DNA of 64,000 nucleotides from Xanthocytophaga agilis (GTDB lineage: Bacteria > Bacteroidota > Bacteroidia > Cytophagales > 172606-1): NCBI RefSeq assembly GCF_030068605.1, contig NZ_JASJOU010000011.1, positions 186,001 to 250,000 on the forward strand, written 5' to 3'. Under the pieces are notes generated by a model that saw only the letters and a list, made by a program, of their open reading frames with translations, did no database searches and had not been told where the DNA came from. A program made the translations under genes and the position numbers. This document shows positions 34,945 through 44,147 of the stretch, one piece after another (within the stretch, counting starts at the first letter, position 1; every line of letters begins with the position of its first letter).

Positions 34945-36441
34945 TTAATAACCAGGGTTCTGTTTTAAAGCAGGATTAGTATTCAATGCATCAGTAGGAA
35001 TAGGAAACAACTTTCTATGTTCCTCAGAAGCGCCTCTGAAATCATTGGGTTGCAGAAAGGTTCCAAACCGGATCATATCCTGCCTGTGATGTCCTTCCCA
35101 GTTGAGTTCCAGTGCCCGTTCGTTGTATATATCTGTCAGCGTTGGGTTAGCTGTAAGTGCATTTAATCCAGCCCGAATCCGCACAGCATCTACTAAAGAC
35201 TTAGCTTGCAAAGCATTACCCAATCGTACATGGCACTCTGCCTGCATCAATAGAATATCAGCATAGCGGTAAATTGGGAAGTCGTTAGAGGCACCGCCAC
35301 CATCCATAGGTGTAACAGGATAAAACTTGATATTTCGTACGCCTGCATTGCGATCAGCTCCTGGATTATCCAGAGAAGTTACTTCTGGCGTGTAGGTAAC
35401 ACCTCCAGGCTGAGCCCCTACAAGGAATTGTTTTTTGCGTATATCAGCATCAGAAAATTTCTCATAATAGGACTTGGGAACAATAGTCCCATTCCATCCA
35501 TTAAAGCCAAACAATGCCAGAGCATGGGGCCCATTAAGAGAACGTATAGTGAAGATATTACGGGAAACTACGTTTGCCTGGACATAGATAGCCAGGATCG
35601 TTTCGTCATCAGGCAGTTTGTCGCCAAACAACTCATAATACTGATAGCCCAGCGGACTGGAAGCATTGGCGGTTCCAGGATGAAGAGAAAAACCTCCTTC
35701 TGCCAATTTTTCACAAGCCGCCAGACATTCATTCCATTTAGCAGTGCCAGTATACACTTCGGCATTCAGATAAACTTTAGCCAGTAAAGCATAGCCAGCC
35801 CATCGGTTAAATCGTCCATAATATTCTCCGCCTTTATTAGTAGACAGTTTGTCTACATTATTGGTTAATTCATCTACTACAAACTGATAGATCTCTGCAC
35901 GACTAACCTGAGGTAATTTATCGACTGTAATGGTATTCTCTGTATAAAAGGGTACGTTGCCATAATCATCCATCAACAGATAATAGAAAAAGGCACGCAA
36001 CACTCTTGCTTCTGCAATCTTTGCAGGATCAGCATTGGCATTTTCTAACTGTGCTACAGCCAGATTGGCAGAGAATATAGAACTGTATAGCCAGTTCCAG
36101 GTATTGGTAATAATATAGTCAGTAGGTAGCCACTGATGAAGATGGAGACGGGCGAAATCCAGTTGCCAGTCTCCTGTATTTCGATGAGGAATCACCTGCT
36201 CGTCAGTAGACATAGTATTCAGATCATACCATCCGTTATCCGCACCAGCATATCCTACACCGCCCCAGTTTCCCCCAATTTTGGCGTATACACCAGCCAG
36301 AGCTACATTGGCACCTTCTGCAGATCCATAGAAATCCTTTTCAGAATATTTATCATATACATGTTCATCTACATTGGTACAAGCAGAGAAGAACAGAAAG
36401 CTAAAACAGGTAAATAAAAATATCTTTCGCATATTCGTCAT
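34945..36441 (-). CDS. susD: RagB/SusD-family nutrient-binding lipoprotein
   Basis: The 498-residue lipoprotein (lipobox FFSAC, Cys21) has the SusD TPR-like fold: the N-terminal EHVYDKYSEKDFYGSAEGANVALAG region, the central RAFFYYLLMDDYGNVP core and a C-terminal substrate-binding lid. The protein ends with RALELNWEGHHRQDMIRFG and a KLFPIPTDALNTNPALKQNPGY tail, both conserved in the family. It caps SusC and captures maltooligosaccharides. Its ATG overlaps the SusC stop (TAATG), so the pair is translationally coupled. Confidence 0.95.
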   Translation of the reverse strand: MTNMRKIFLFTCFSFLFFSACTNVDEHVYDKYSEKDFYGSAEGANVALAGVYAKIGGNWGGVGYAGADNGWYDLNTMSTDEQVIPHRNTGDWQLDFARLHLHQWLPTDYIITNTWNWLYSSIFSANLAVAQLENANADPAKIAEARVLRAFFYYLLMDDYGNVPFYTENTITVDKLPQVSRAEIYQFVVDELTNNVDKLSTNKGGEYYGRFNRWAGYALLAKVYLNAEVYTGTAKWNECLAACEKLAEGGFSLHPGTANASSPLGYQYYELFGDKLPDDETILAIYVQANVVSRNIFTIRSLNGPHALALFGFNGWNGTIVPKSYYEKFSDADIRKKQFLVGAQPGGVTYTPEVTSLDNPGADRNAGVRNIKFYPVTPMDGGGASNDFPIYRYADILLMQAECHVRLGNALQAKSLVDAVRIRAGLNALTANPTLTDIYNERALELNWEGHHRQDMIRFGTFLQPNDFRGASEEHRKLFPIPTDALNTNPALKQNPGY

Positions 36442-39400
36442 TATTTAAAAACTACGTTTAATCCCAAAGCAATGCTTCTTGTACGAGGATAAATTCCATT
36501 GTCTCCTCCAAATCCATTTCCACCACTCACATTCAATTCGGGATCAACCCCTGAATAGCGTGTAATTAAGGCAAGGTTGTTTGCAGTCAATGCAATTCGG
36601 AGATGATCAATGTATTTGAGGCTGGCAGAACGGATAGTGTACCCTACTGTTATGTTATCCAGTCGGAGATAAGAACCATTTTCCAGCCATAGATCCGAAC
36701 CATATTGAGTTGTATAGATGCCGTCTGCAACCGCACTCTTCAGTACATTGGCCTTTCCGATGTTCTCCATCAAACTCAGATTTTGACGTAGCCCATTGTA
36801 AATCTTGTTTCCACCAGATCCACGCAATACCATAGTAACATCCAGCTTTTTGTGTCTTAGTGTTGGGGTAAATGCATAGGTATGTGTAGGCAATGCATTT
36901 CCGGCATATGCTCTGTCAGGACTTCTTACTCCCTGGTCTATAATACCATTGCCATCACGATCCGCTACTGTCTCAGCGTTGTTTTCAGTTTTTCCTGTAT
37001 GCTGGAGGATAAAGAAGGTTCCAATGGGTTTTCCTTTAATCAGAAACGAATTGGGTCCCCAGGAAACATAGTCAGTATTTAAAGGCACTCCATTGATACT
37101 TCCACTCAGTTCCAGTACTTCATTTTTCAGCAATGACACATTGCCTGCCAGGGTTAAAGTAGTATTGTCCGTTTTGATCAGCTGATAGCTTAAACTAACT
37201 TCCAGACCTTTGTTTAGGATGCTACCCACATTGGCGATAATTGTTCCATATGGGAAGGGAGGCTGAGGAACAGAATAATTAAAAAGTAAATTATCTGTAG
37301 TGGCAGTAAAGGCATCAATAGATCCACTCAAACGACTATCCAATAAGGCAAAGTCAACACCTATGTTGGCTTGTTTACGGGTTTCCCAACGCAGATCTTC
37401 ATTCACATTTTGTGTGATAGTAAAGTTGGTAATCTGTGATCCACCAAAATAAGTAACTCCGGCAGCACCTACCAATGAAAGCGAGTTTTGCGGATACAAT
37501 CCCTGCTGATTACCGGTTACTCCATACCCTGCCCTTAGCTTTAACTGATCAAACAGCTTTTGTCCGGCCATGAATGACTCCTGAAGTAACTGCCAGGCAA
37601 CGGATGCAGATGGAAAATTCCCCCATTTATTATTTTTACCAAATACAGAAGAACCATCTCTACGAAAACTAACTGTAAACAGATACCGATCAGCAAATGA
37701 ATAATTAACACGTCCCAAAAAAGAAACCAATGTACGATCATTTTTATAGGATGACATATCGCCAGGTTGTACACGAGAGAGATCTCCCAACTGTAAGGCA
37801 TTGTAAGTGGCAATATCATTTACAAATCCACGTGCCTGCGCATAGTTACCCTGATACGTCTGGTTTTGCCACTCATATACAGCAAGGCCATTTACTATAT
37901 GCTGCCCAGCCTTTTTCTGGTAATTCAGACTGATATCCATTAATTTTTCATCCTGCCGGTTGTTAGTAATGTTGGCAATGCCTTTGTTATTGATAGCGCT
38001 TGCTACAGTAGAAGCAGCAGGTAGAAAATATCCCCAGGTATTATCTGTCTTGCGCCAGCTACCAAACCATCCGGCTGTGAGTCCATCTACAATCTCCAGA
38101 TCAGCCCGAAGGCTACCAAACAGATTACTATTTTTCCCTTCATTTACTACAGTCTGAGAAATAGCATAGGGATTAAAGTATTCAAACACATTAGGATCTG
38201 TGTAATACGAACCATCTGTATTGTAAACCGGATCAGTAGGACGCATCAGGTAAGCATTAGTAATCAGGTTTGTAGAAAATGCAGCTCTGTTTACACTGGA
38301 TGGACTTCCTGTTGTATTATTGATCGAGTTATTCAGATTGATAGTCAAAGTTAATTTATCATCCAGTGCACGTTGTGTAGCCTGTACCCGAGCAATATAC
38401 TTTCGGTTGCTGGAATTAAGTACCACCCCATTTTGCAGAATTGCAGTCACGGAAGCTCTGTAGCTAAAAGTAGGCAGACCTCCACCAAACGAAAGTGTAT
38501 GGTTCTGTGTATTTCCTGTGCGTGTCAGGATATTATACCAATCTGTAGAAGAACCATGATTGGCAGAGGCAGGCACGCCATTTAGTTGAGCTTGTTCCCA
38601 CCACTCATCCGCACCTAAAACATCTAATTTTCTCGGAATAAAATCAGCAGATGCAGTTGCTGCATATTCTACAGTCGTCTTTCCTTCTTTTCCTTTTTTT
38701 GTAGTTACGATAATTACACCAGGAGCACCACGAGATCCATAAATAGCCGTAGCAGAAGCATCCTTAAGTATATCAATGGATTCGATTTCATTGGGTGGAA
38801 CCTGATTCAACAGATCCATATTTCCCTGAATTCCGTCTACAACAACCAAAGGGTCATTTCCTCCTATCAGTGAAGTGATTCCACGTATCCGAACACTGGG
38901 TGCAGAGCCTGGTTCACTACCAGTCTGAGAAACGTTAACTCCGGCAGCACGACCAGCAATCTGTTGCAAAGGATTGGTTACAGCTCCCTGATTCAGGTTT
39001 TCAGACGAGATTGTAGCCACTGCTCCTGTAATATCTTTCTTCTGTTGGGTTCCATATCCTACTACAACAATTTCTCCCAATGTTTCGATATTGGGCAACA
39101 ACTTAACATTGATTGTTGTCTGATTGGCAATATCCAGTTCTTCTGTATTATATCCGACATACGAAATAACCAGTTTGCCTCCCAGATATTCTTTAGGTAC
39201 GGAAAGTTCATATTTACCATTTACATCTGTAACAGTTCCTATGCGTGCATTCTCTTTTATGCGAATGCTGGCCCCAGGTATTGTTTCTCCATTTTCATTG
39301 GTGATAGTACCACTGATTCTGATATCGTTTTGAGCTAGTACCGGGATAGCCGAAAATGTAATCAGAAGTAGAATAGATAAGATTCCAGGGATGTCTCGTC

Positions 39401-39482
39401 TTCTTCGCCGGGTCTTTCCATCAGGTTCTTCAGATGTTGTACAGCTGGCAAACTGTAACACTAGTAAGAATAAATCCTTCAT
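36441..39482 (-). CDS. susC: SusC/RagA-family TonB-linked outer-membrane transporter
   Basis: The 1013-residue protein has an unusually long, arginine-rich leader (TRRRRRDIPGILSILLLITF) before the predicted cleavage at PVLAQ. A carboxypeptidase-D regulatory-like domain follows (about 55-140; SGTITNENGETIPGASIRIK). The plug has VVVGYGTQQKKDITGAVATI and the STNLITN region. The beta-barrel ends in the terminal aromatic motif LNVVFK, as usual. With SusD it imports maltooligosaccharides using TonB energy. It is the first gene of the operon. Confidence 0.95.
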   Translation of the reverse strand: MKDLFLLVLQFASCTTSEEPDGKTRRRRRDIPGILSILLLITFSAIPVLAQNDIRISGTITNENGETIPGASIRIKENARIGTVTDVNGKYELSVPKEYLGGKLVISYVGYNTEELDIANQTTINVKLLPNIETLGEIVVVGYGTQQKKDITGAVATISSENLNQGAVTNPLQQIAGRAAGVNVSQTGSEPGSAPSVRIRGITSLIGGNDPLVVVDGIQGNMDLLNQVPPNEIESIDILKDASATAIYGSRGAPGVIIVTTKKGKEGKTTVEYAATASADFIPRKLDVLGADEWWEQAQLNGVPASANHGSSTDWYNILTRTGNTQNHTLSFGGGLPTFSYRASVTAILQNGVVLNSSNRKYIARVQATQRALDDKLTLTINLNNSINNTTGSPSSVNRAAFSTNLITNAYLMRPTDPVYNTDGSYYTDPNVFEYFNPYAISQTVVNEGKNSNLFGSLRADLEIVDGLTAGWFGSWRKTDNTWGYFLPAASTVASAINNKGIANITNNRQDEKLMDISLNYQKKAGQHIVNGLAVYEWQNQTYQGNYAQARGFVNDIATYNALQLGDLSRVQPGDMSSYKNDRTLVSFLGRVNYSFADRYLFTVSFRRDGSSVFGKNNKWGNFPSASVAWQLLQESFMAGQKLFDQLKLRAGYGVTGNQQGLYPQNSLSLVGAAGVTYFGGSQITNFTITQNVNEDLRWETRKQANIGVDFALLDSRLSGSIDAFTATTDNLLFNYSVPQPPFPYGTIIANVGSILNKGLEVSLSYQLIKTDNTTLTLAGNVSLLKNEVLELSGSINGVPLNTDYVSWGPNSFLIKGKPIGTFFILQHTGKTENNAETVADRDGNGIIDQGVRSPDRAYAGNALPTHTYAFTPTLRHKKLDVTMVLRGSGGNKIYNGLRQNLSLMENIGKANVLKSAVADGIYTTQYGSDLWLENGSYLRLDNITVGYTIRSASLKYIDHLRIALTANNLALITRYSGVDPELNVSGGNGFGGDNGIYPRTRSIALGLNVVFK

Positions 39483-39721
39483 TATGTAGTAAAGAAAATT
39501 TGAATAGTTATATTTTTTAAAGTGTAAGGAAATAGGTATGTCAACACATTTCCAGAATCAGAGTTTAGTTGGCTTAAACTCCATATTCCAGCCCAGTGCT
39601 GACATCGTGCATTCTGTCGTAATACATTTGTAAAAGGTAGACGGGTTGGTTATAAAAGTATCTGATGTGACTGATTACATTATTCTCTGGGTGAGATTAA
39701 AATCAACGAACATCCGTATCT

Positions 39722-39753
39722 CAAAGGTCTACAGATAGAGAGGCTAATTCAAT
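39722..39753 (-). promoter_or_regulatory. Candidate susC promoter
   Basis: On the minus strand a -7-like GACCTTTG (39722-39729, one mismatch to TAnnTTTG) is preceded at 20 bp by ATTG (39750-39753). Transcription would start near 39715, leaving a leader of about 230 nt before susC. This is the best match in the 659-bp gap 39483-40141. Confidence 0.3.
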
Positions 39754-39784
39754 TTTAAGATATAGAAAGTAAAAAAATCAGTTA

Positions 39785-39816
39785 GATAGATTATAACAAA
39801 ACATTGATAATCTATC
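39785..39816 (-). repeat. Palindrome between susR-like and susC genes
   Basis: gatagattat pairs perfectly with ataatctatc around a 12-nt spacer. It lies upstream of the candidate susC promoter and about 325 nt past the regulator stop. It could be the regulator's operator or a late terminator (a T-run lies 8 nt further on the minus strand). The gap also holds an 11-bp tandem direct repeat of aaaaagtaaag near 39840-39861. Confidence 0.4.
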
Positions 39817-40141
39817 ACTTACTCAAGTGACAGAAGTAAAAAAAAGTAAAGAAAAAGTAAAGATCTGGGAAGAAAAAACAGGGACTCTGTAAGCTTTTGT
39901 CAGTAAAATCAACGAGTGAAAGATACCAGAAAGTAATGTATAAAGTTGTACAAATACAGCTATACAAATTTAACTCTATAGGCAAAGCCTTCTTCCACAA
40001 TAGGCCTGCGAAGTATAATTTCAGATATCAGAAAGAGTTAACCACTATATAAAACAATGAAAACAAAAGCCAGTAAACTATCTGATTTATATAATCAACA
40101 TCCTGTTATAGTTATAAAAGCTATACTAGCTATGTATACTA

Positions 40142-41800
40142 TCAGAAGGCTCTGATTTCCATAATCTTTTGTTCAAACTCTTCATTTGATAAAAACGACT
40201 TATTTTTCACCTTGGTTTTATAGTTATAAATAGTGCGGATCGAATAGCCTAATATTTTGGCTATTTGTTCAGGATCATGGATTCCCATACGAATTAGGGC
40301 AAAAATTCGAAATTCAATACTAAAGGAGCCTTTTTCTTTCGCTGTAAACTCATTCTCTTCTTCAAAATACGAATTAAAAACAGTAATAAAGTTGGGAAAT
40401 AATGTAACAAATATCTGATCAAAGCTTTGAAACAGGTTTTCTCGTTCCTTTTTCAGATTAACAGAATCTATTACATGATTAATGTCTTCATATTTTTTAG
40501 AGAGCAGCTTTCGTTCAACCGACTGTTTGAGTTTTTCCAGTTTATTCAGATAGTCTGAATACATGTTAAACGAATAACCAATATATTCTTCCTTAATTTT
40601 ATTTGCTTCTATCAGGTGGTCATTGGTTTGTTTTAATATCAAATTTACCTCAGTGAGCTTTTCATTTGCTTCCTGCAAACTTTGATTCGCCTCTGTTACT
40701 GTCTTTTTGGCTATCCGTAACTGTTTCAGCTGTTTAAAAATAATAATCGCAAATATGACTACCAATAACGATAGCAATGAAACAATACTGGCATATACAA
40801 ACAGTTTACTTTTCTGACTTTCTGCTGTAACCAAACGTTCTCCTTCTATAATAGGAAGTATGGTACCTACCTGTGTTTGTCGCTGCCGGGCGCCATAGGC
40901 AATAGCATCAGCCAGCGCCCGTTTTATAAATAGATATGCATTTGTTTGATCGCCAGTTTGATAAAGTAGTTCTGCCAGATTCAACAATGCCAGATTCTCC
41001 TGTATTGCTGATTGTATATCTGCAATGGCCGCTTTACATAATAGTTCAATAGCCTTAGACGTATTTCCAGTATCTCTGTATACACCAGCTAATGAGGACG
41101 CTGTTTTTGCATAATCATGTGAGGAAGGTGGATATTTTCCTAAAACCAGTATAAATTCTCGGATAGCTTCATCGTATTTCTTTTCCTTAAAATATTTCAG
41201 TCCACTTAAATAAGCATATTCAGGTTTGCTTGTATCCAAATGTGTTATAGCCGAATCTAAATGCTTATTTCCTTTAATCAAATATGAGCTGGCATAATAC
41301 TTATCCGCATTGTAAGTAGCCAGATCATGAAAGGCGCGAGCCTGGAGAACATGATATTCTACACTTATACTATCTGGCATATGTTGTATATGCACAGCAT
41401 TTAATGAATCAAATGCTTCTTTATACATACCAGATGACAAGAGAGTAAAACTGATTTTAAGCTTAGCATATTCTATCTTCACAGGATCATTCAACTGACG
41501 AGCTTTTTGTTCAAGCCGTAAAGAATAGGCAAATGCCGAATCGTATTGAAATGACTGGTAATGTGTGTATAACTTGCTGTATAATTTAAATTGTTGTTGT
41601 GGAGATATATCCTCCTGTCTGAGTATATCCCGAAGCTGGTTAATCTGATGTTCTTTCTCTCTGATGTAAATTTCTCTTTCCTCTATCTGACGGGTTAATA
41701 CATAAAGCAAGCTATCAGTAGCAGTAACCGAAAATGCAGAAGTAAACGTGAGACAAAAGAAAAGGGTAAGGCAGACAGACACTATATGGATATCCTTCAT
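40142..41800 (-). CDS. SusR-like membrane-spanning transcriptional regulator (TPR, DUF6377)
   Basis: The start at 41800 (MKDIHIVSVCLTLFFCLTFTS) gives a proper signal peptide; the longer ORF to 41977 is rejected. The protein has 552 residues. A periplasmic TPR region (about 30-320) precedes one transmembrane helix (about 334-356), a coiled coil (about 360-410) and a cytoplasmic helix-turn-helix (about 495-540; IAKILGYSIRTIYNYKTKVKNK). This is the SusR/DUF6377 architecture that senses maltooligosaccharides in the periplasm and activates sus genes directly. Its place upstream of susC in the same direction fits that role. Confidence 0.88.
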   Translation of the reverse strand: MKDIHIVSVCLTLFFCLTFTSAFSVTATDSLLYVLTRQIEEREIYIREKEHQINQLRDILRQEDISPQQQFKLYSKLYTHYQSFQYDSAFAYSLRLEQKARQLNDPVKIEYAKLKISFTLLSSGMYKEAFDSLNAVHIQHMPDSISVEYHVLQARAFHDLATYNADKYYASSYLIKGNKHLDSAITHLDTSKPEYAYLSGLKYFKEKKYDEAIREFILVLGKYPPSSHDYAKTASSLAGVYRDTGNTSKAIELLCKAAIADIQSAIQENLALLNLAELLYQTGDQTNAYLFIKRALADAIAYGARQRQTQVGTILPIIEGERLVTAESQKSKLFVYASIVSLLSLLVVIFAIIIFKQLKQLRIAKKTVTEANQSLQEANEKLTEVNLILKQTNDHLIEANKIKEEYIGYSFNMYSDYLNKLEKLKQSVERKLLSKKYEDINHVIDSVNLKKERENLFQSFDQIFVTLFPNFITVFNSYFEEENEFTAKEKGSFSIEFRIFALIRMGIHDPEQIAKILGYSIRTIYNYKTKVKNKSFLSNEEFEQKIMEIRAF

Positions 41801-42024
41801 AAATAATTCAATTGGTGGCTGTATTAGCAAAGCCAAAAGCCTGACCGAATTGTTCAGATCAGATGGTAAATATACCATTTTGGTTTGTATTTTATTGAGT
41901 ACTGTAATAACCCCGTAGGAAAAGAGAATGCCTATTCCGTAACTCTTAAGAATAGTTGCGTTACTGAATGTAAGCAATTTGAGAAAAAATCAAACCAATA
42001 GTTCAATATAATAAGGTTATGAAA

Positions 42025-42071
42025 CAAAAGAAACAGGAATGAAATTCAGAATTTCATCCCTGTTTCTTTTG
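42025..42071. terminator. Long 22-bp stem hairpin terminator
   Basis: caaaagaaacaggaatgaaatt pairs with aatttcatccctgtttcttttg (one G-U-type mismatch, 3-nt loop). It lies 66 bp past the stop of the small gene at 42137 and is A-rich before and T-rich after on both strands. Confidence 0.8.
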
Positions 42072-42136
42072 ATATATTGCAATAGAAAATATGCTAATCT
42101 GATTTATTTTCGCTCAAGTCAGGCAAATTGCCTATA

Positions 42137-42358
42137 TTAAAGATATTCAACAATACCCCCAATCAAAGCTGCCATAGGAAAACTGACTACCAGCAATAAA
42201 ACAAACCAAATCAGTAATCTTTTACCTTCCAAAAATTCTTTCTTAACAAATCGAAATACAGAAAGACTTAATATAATAAAAGACAAAAACCATAACATAG
42301 TTAGCGTCACTAAACCAGCTACCATGCCAAATGTAAATCCTCCATGTAATAATAGCAT
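42137..42358 (-). CDS. Small two-helix membrane protein, 73 aa
   Basis: Two hydrophobic segments (about 7-33 and 48-70) flank a basic loop (FRFVKKEFLEGKRLL), so a hairpin topology with the loop inside is likely. No family is recognised. The strong terminator behind it supports expression. Confidence 0.55.
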   Translation of the reverse strand: MLLLHGGFTFGMVAGLVTLTMLWFLSFIILSLSVFRFVKKEFLEGKRLLIWFVLLLVVSFPMAALIGGIVEYL

Positions 42359-43079
42359 ATAGTATTAGTTTACAAATTTGTGAATAGTTGCTCTATAATT
42401 TTAATAGTATTCTCACCAATGGGACCAATTTATTCTATGATATATGTATGTATTACTTCTACGCTACATAAATGATACAGATTCTCTATGTTCAACCTGA
42501 AAATGTATTATTTATGTACTCTTGATCTGTTTTTATTACAGATATTCCCTTCTTAAAATTTTGTATTACATTTCCCTCAGTATCAGACCTATCATTTACT
42601 TTATGTGATTAGGTGGCTGATACTTCTCAAAATCACACGAAAATATCTGAGATAATTTTTGCTCCTCATAGGACATATATCTACACTTTGAATGATTTTT
42701 CTCAACATTGAAGCACAAACACAACGATCTCATTATCAACGAATACCTAATCAATTGTCAGACTTACTACCAATGTATATTCAGATAGTATAATACCTTG
42801 TAATTCATTGACAGGACATTAATCTCTTCATATATCTGATCCAGAAATAAATATAACTTTCACAGTAGTGGTATATCTTCTGATACAATAAAATACCTTA
42901 CACAGGTATCAATAGTAGTAGTATTTAAATAATAGAAGGATTGCAAACACTGCGGGCAGGTGTCTTAGCACTTATATAGTATAGTATGGGAAAGTGAGAA
43001 GGATAGTATGAACATACTATTGGAGGTTTTTCCAGTTATGTGATGTCCTATTTTATAAGTCACTCAAGCAATGAAATAA
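42359..43079. other. Long gap without a recognisable gene
   Basis: About 720 bp with stops in all frames, AT-rich and rich in tandem short motifs such as atagtatag. No tRNA, ncRNA hallmark, insertion sequence end or TAnnTTTG promoter was convincing. It may be a decayed gene region. Confidence 0.5.
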
Positions 43080-43123
43080 CAATAGGATGTTAGTACCTAG
43101 CATTAGGTATTAACATCCTATTG
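43080..43123 (-). terminator. 20-bp stem terminator after the SLOG gene
   Basis: caataggatgttagtaccta pairs with taggtattaacatcctattg (one G-U-type mismatch) around a 4-nt loop, 76 bp past the stop of the minus-strand SLOG gene. Confidence 0.72.
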
Positions 43124-43198
43124 TTGCTATATTCAGAACCTTGCTTTCTACAAAAGTATCCCTTGTACAAAGCTGATTTCTCTGTTATGATATAACCT

Positions 43199-43570
43199 TT
43201 ACTCCCATAAATTCAACTGAGCCTCCGAAGGTCCATCAGGCATAACAACCTGCAGCAGTTTACCAGCTTTTTGTGCCTTCTCAATAGTAGAAGCAGTTCC
43301 TTTGCTTTCACCATCCCAGAACGCAATCACACCATCGGCCATCTGTACCATTTCGGTGTTTCGTACATGTGTAGCAGTAGCTTTATGAGTATCATAATCA
43401 GGCTTTCGCTCAGTTACTTTGATGCTCCTTCCTCTGGCCCAGTTGGCAGCCATCAGATCTGCACCTATAGCTCCACCATGGATAAGTTCTGTGATGGTAT
43501 ACCGCTCCAGGGTTTGGATCAGTAGTTGTTCATCTGTCCAGTTACGGCTTCCTGTAATGGTTATTCTCAT
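43199..43570 (-). CDS. SLOG-family (YspA/DUF2493) nucleotide-binding protein
   Basis: The 123-residue single domain starts MRITITGSRNWTDEQLL, the DUF2493 opening. The glycine-rich HGGAIGADLMAANWA (residues 35-49) and the late RNTEMVQMADGVIAFWDG block follow, with ESKGTAST. These are the YspA/cpYpsA-related SLOG signatures. Such proteins bind a nucleotide or ADP-ribose derivative and are often linked to stress or defence signalling. No partner gene is adjacent. A perfect -7 box lies 58 bp upstream. Confidence 0.85.
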   Translation of the reverse strand: MRITITGSRNWTDEQLLIQTLERYTITELIHGGAIGADLMAANWARGRSIKVTERKPDYDTHKATATHVRNTEMVQMADGVIAFWDGESKGTASTIEKAQKAGKLLQVVMPDGPSEAQLNLWE

Positions 43571-43627
43571 GATTCAGCAGTCTTTCAGCTATGAAAAATT
43601 GTTGTACAAACCATATAAAATGGCGTG

Positions 43628-43635
43628 CAAATATA
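43628..43635 (-). promoter_or_regulatory. Candidate -7 box for the SLOG gene
   Basis: The minus-strand octamer is TATATTTG, an exact TAnnTTTG, giving a leader of about 50 nt. No good TTTG -33 is visible at the usual spacing. Confidence 0.42.
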
Positions 43636-43815
43636 GTGTAAAATCCGTGATTATTTAGTATATTTATATGGTGGGACATATACAACAAAACCCTTTTTTC
43701 ACACTAAAACTACAGCTTTCCATCTAATTTTTAGCCGATTACGTTCTCAGTAGGATAAAACAAATAACCGATTTATTCTTTTGAAAAGACCCATATAGGG
43801 TCACAAACTAACACT

Positions 43816-44052
43816 ATGAAAATTCTGGATATTACAGACACATTGTATTCTGAAAAGTATGAAGGATTAAGAGTAAAATTCTGGTTTGCTTATTGCCCAG
43901 GTGATCAGAATACCTCTCCCTGTGAAGATGTACAAATAGAGGGAATTTATTGTGAAGAGTCTCAGCATGATCTTTCTCCATTTATTGATTGCCATGTTAT
44001 TCGGGGGTTGGAAGACGAAATCAGTGAGCATTGTCATAGGAATGCAGCCTAA
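43816..44052 (+). CDS. Hypothetical 78-aa cysteine-containing protein
   Basis: The product begins MKILDITDTLYSEKYEGLRV and carries CPGDQNTSPCEDV, YCEESQHD and EISEHCHRNAA, with five cysteines and four histidines. Zinc or metal binding is possible but unproven. Single gene with a strong terminator; no family recognised. Confidence 0.55.
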   Translation: MKILDITDTLYSEKYEGLRVKFWFAYCPGDQNTSPCEDVQIEGIYCEESQHDLSPFIDCHVIRGLEDEISEHCHRNAA

Positions 44053-44099
44053 TGCATTTTATCATCATTACCAATATCATTTTTTTTCGCGGATATATG

Positions 44100-44128
44100 A
44101 AAATACCTCTGAATGTCAGAGGTATTTT
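44100..44128. terminator. Perfect 13-bp stem bidirectional terminator
   Basis: aaaatacctctga pairs with tcagaggtatttt around a 3-nt loop, followed by a T on the plus strand and preceded by A/T on the other. It separates the convergent 43816 and 44148 genes. Confidence 0.82.
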
Positions 44129-44147
44129 TGCTTATAGCCTGTTTATT

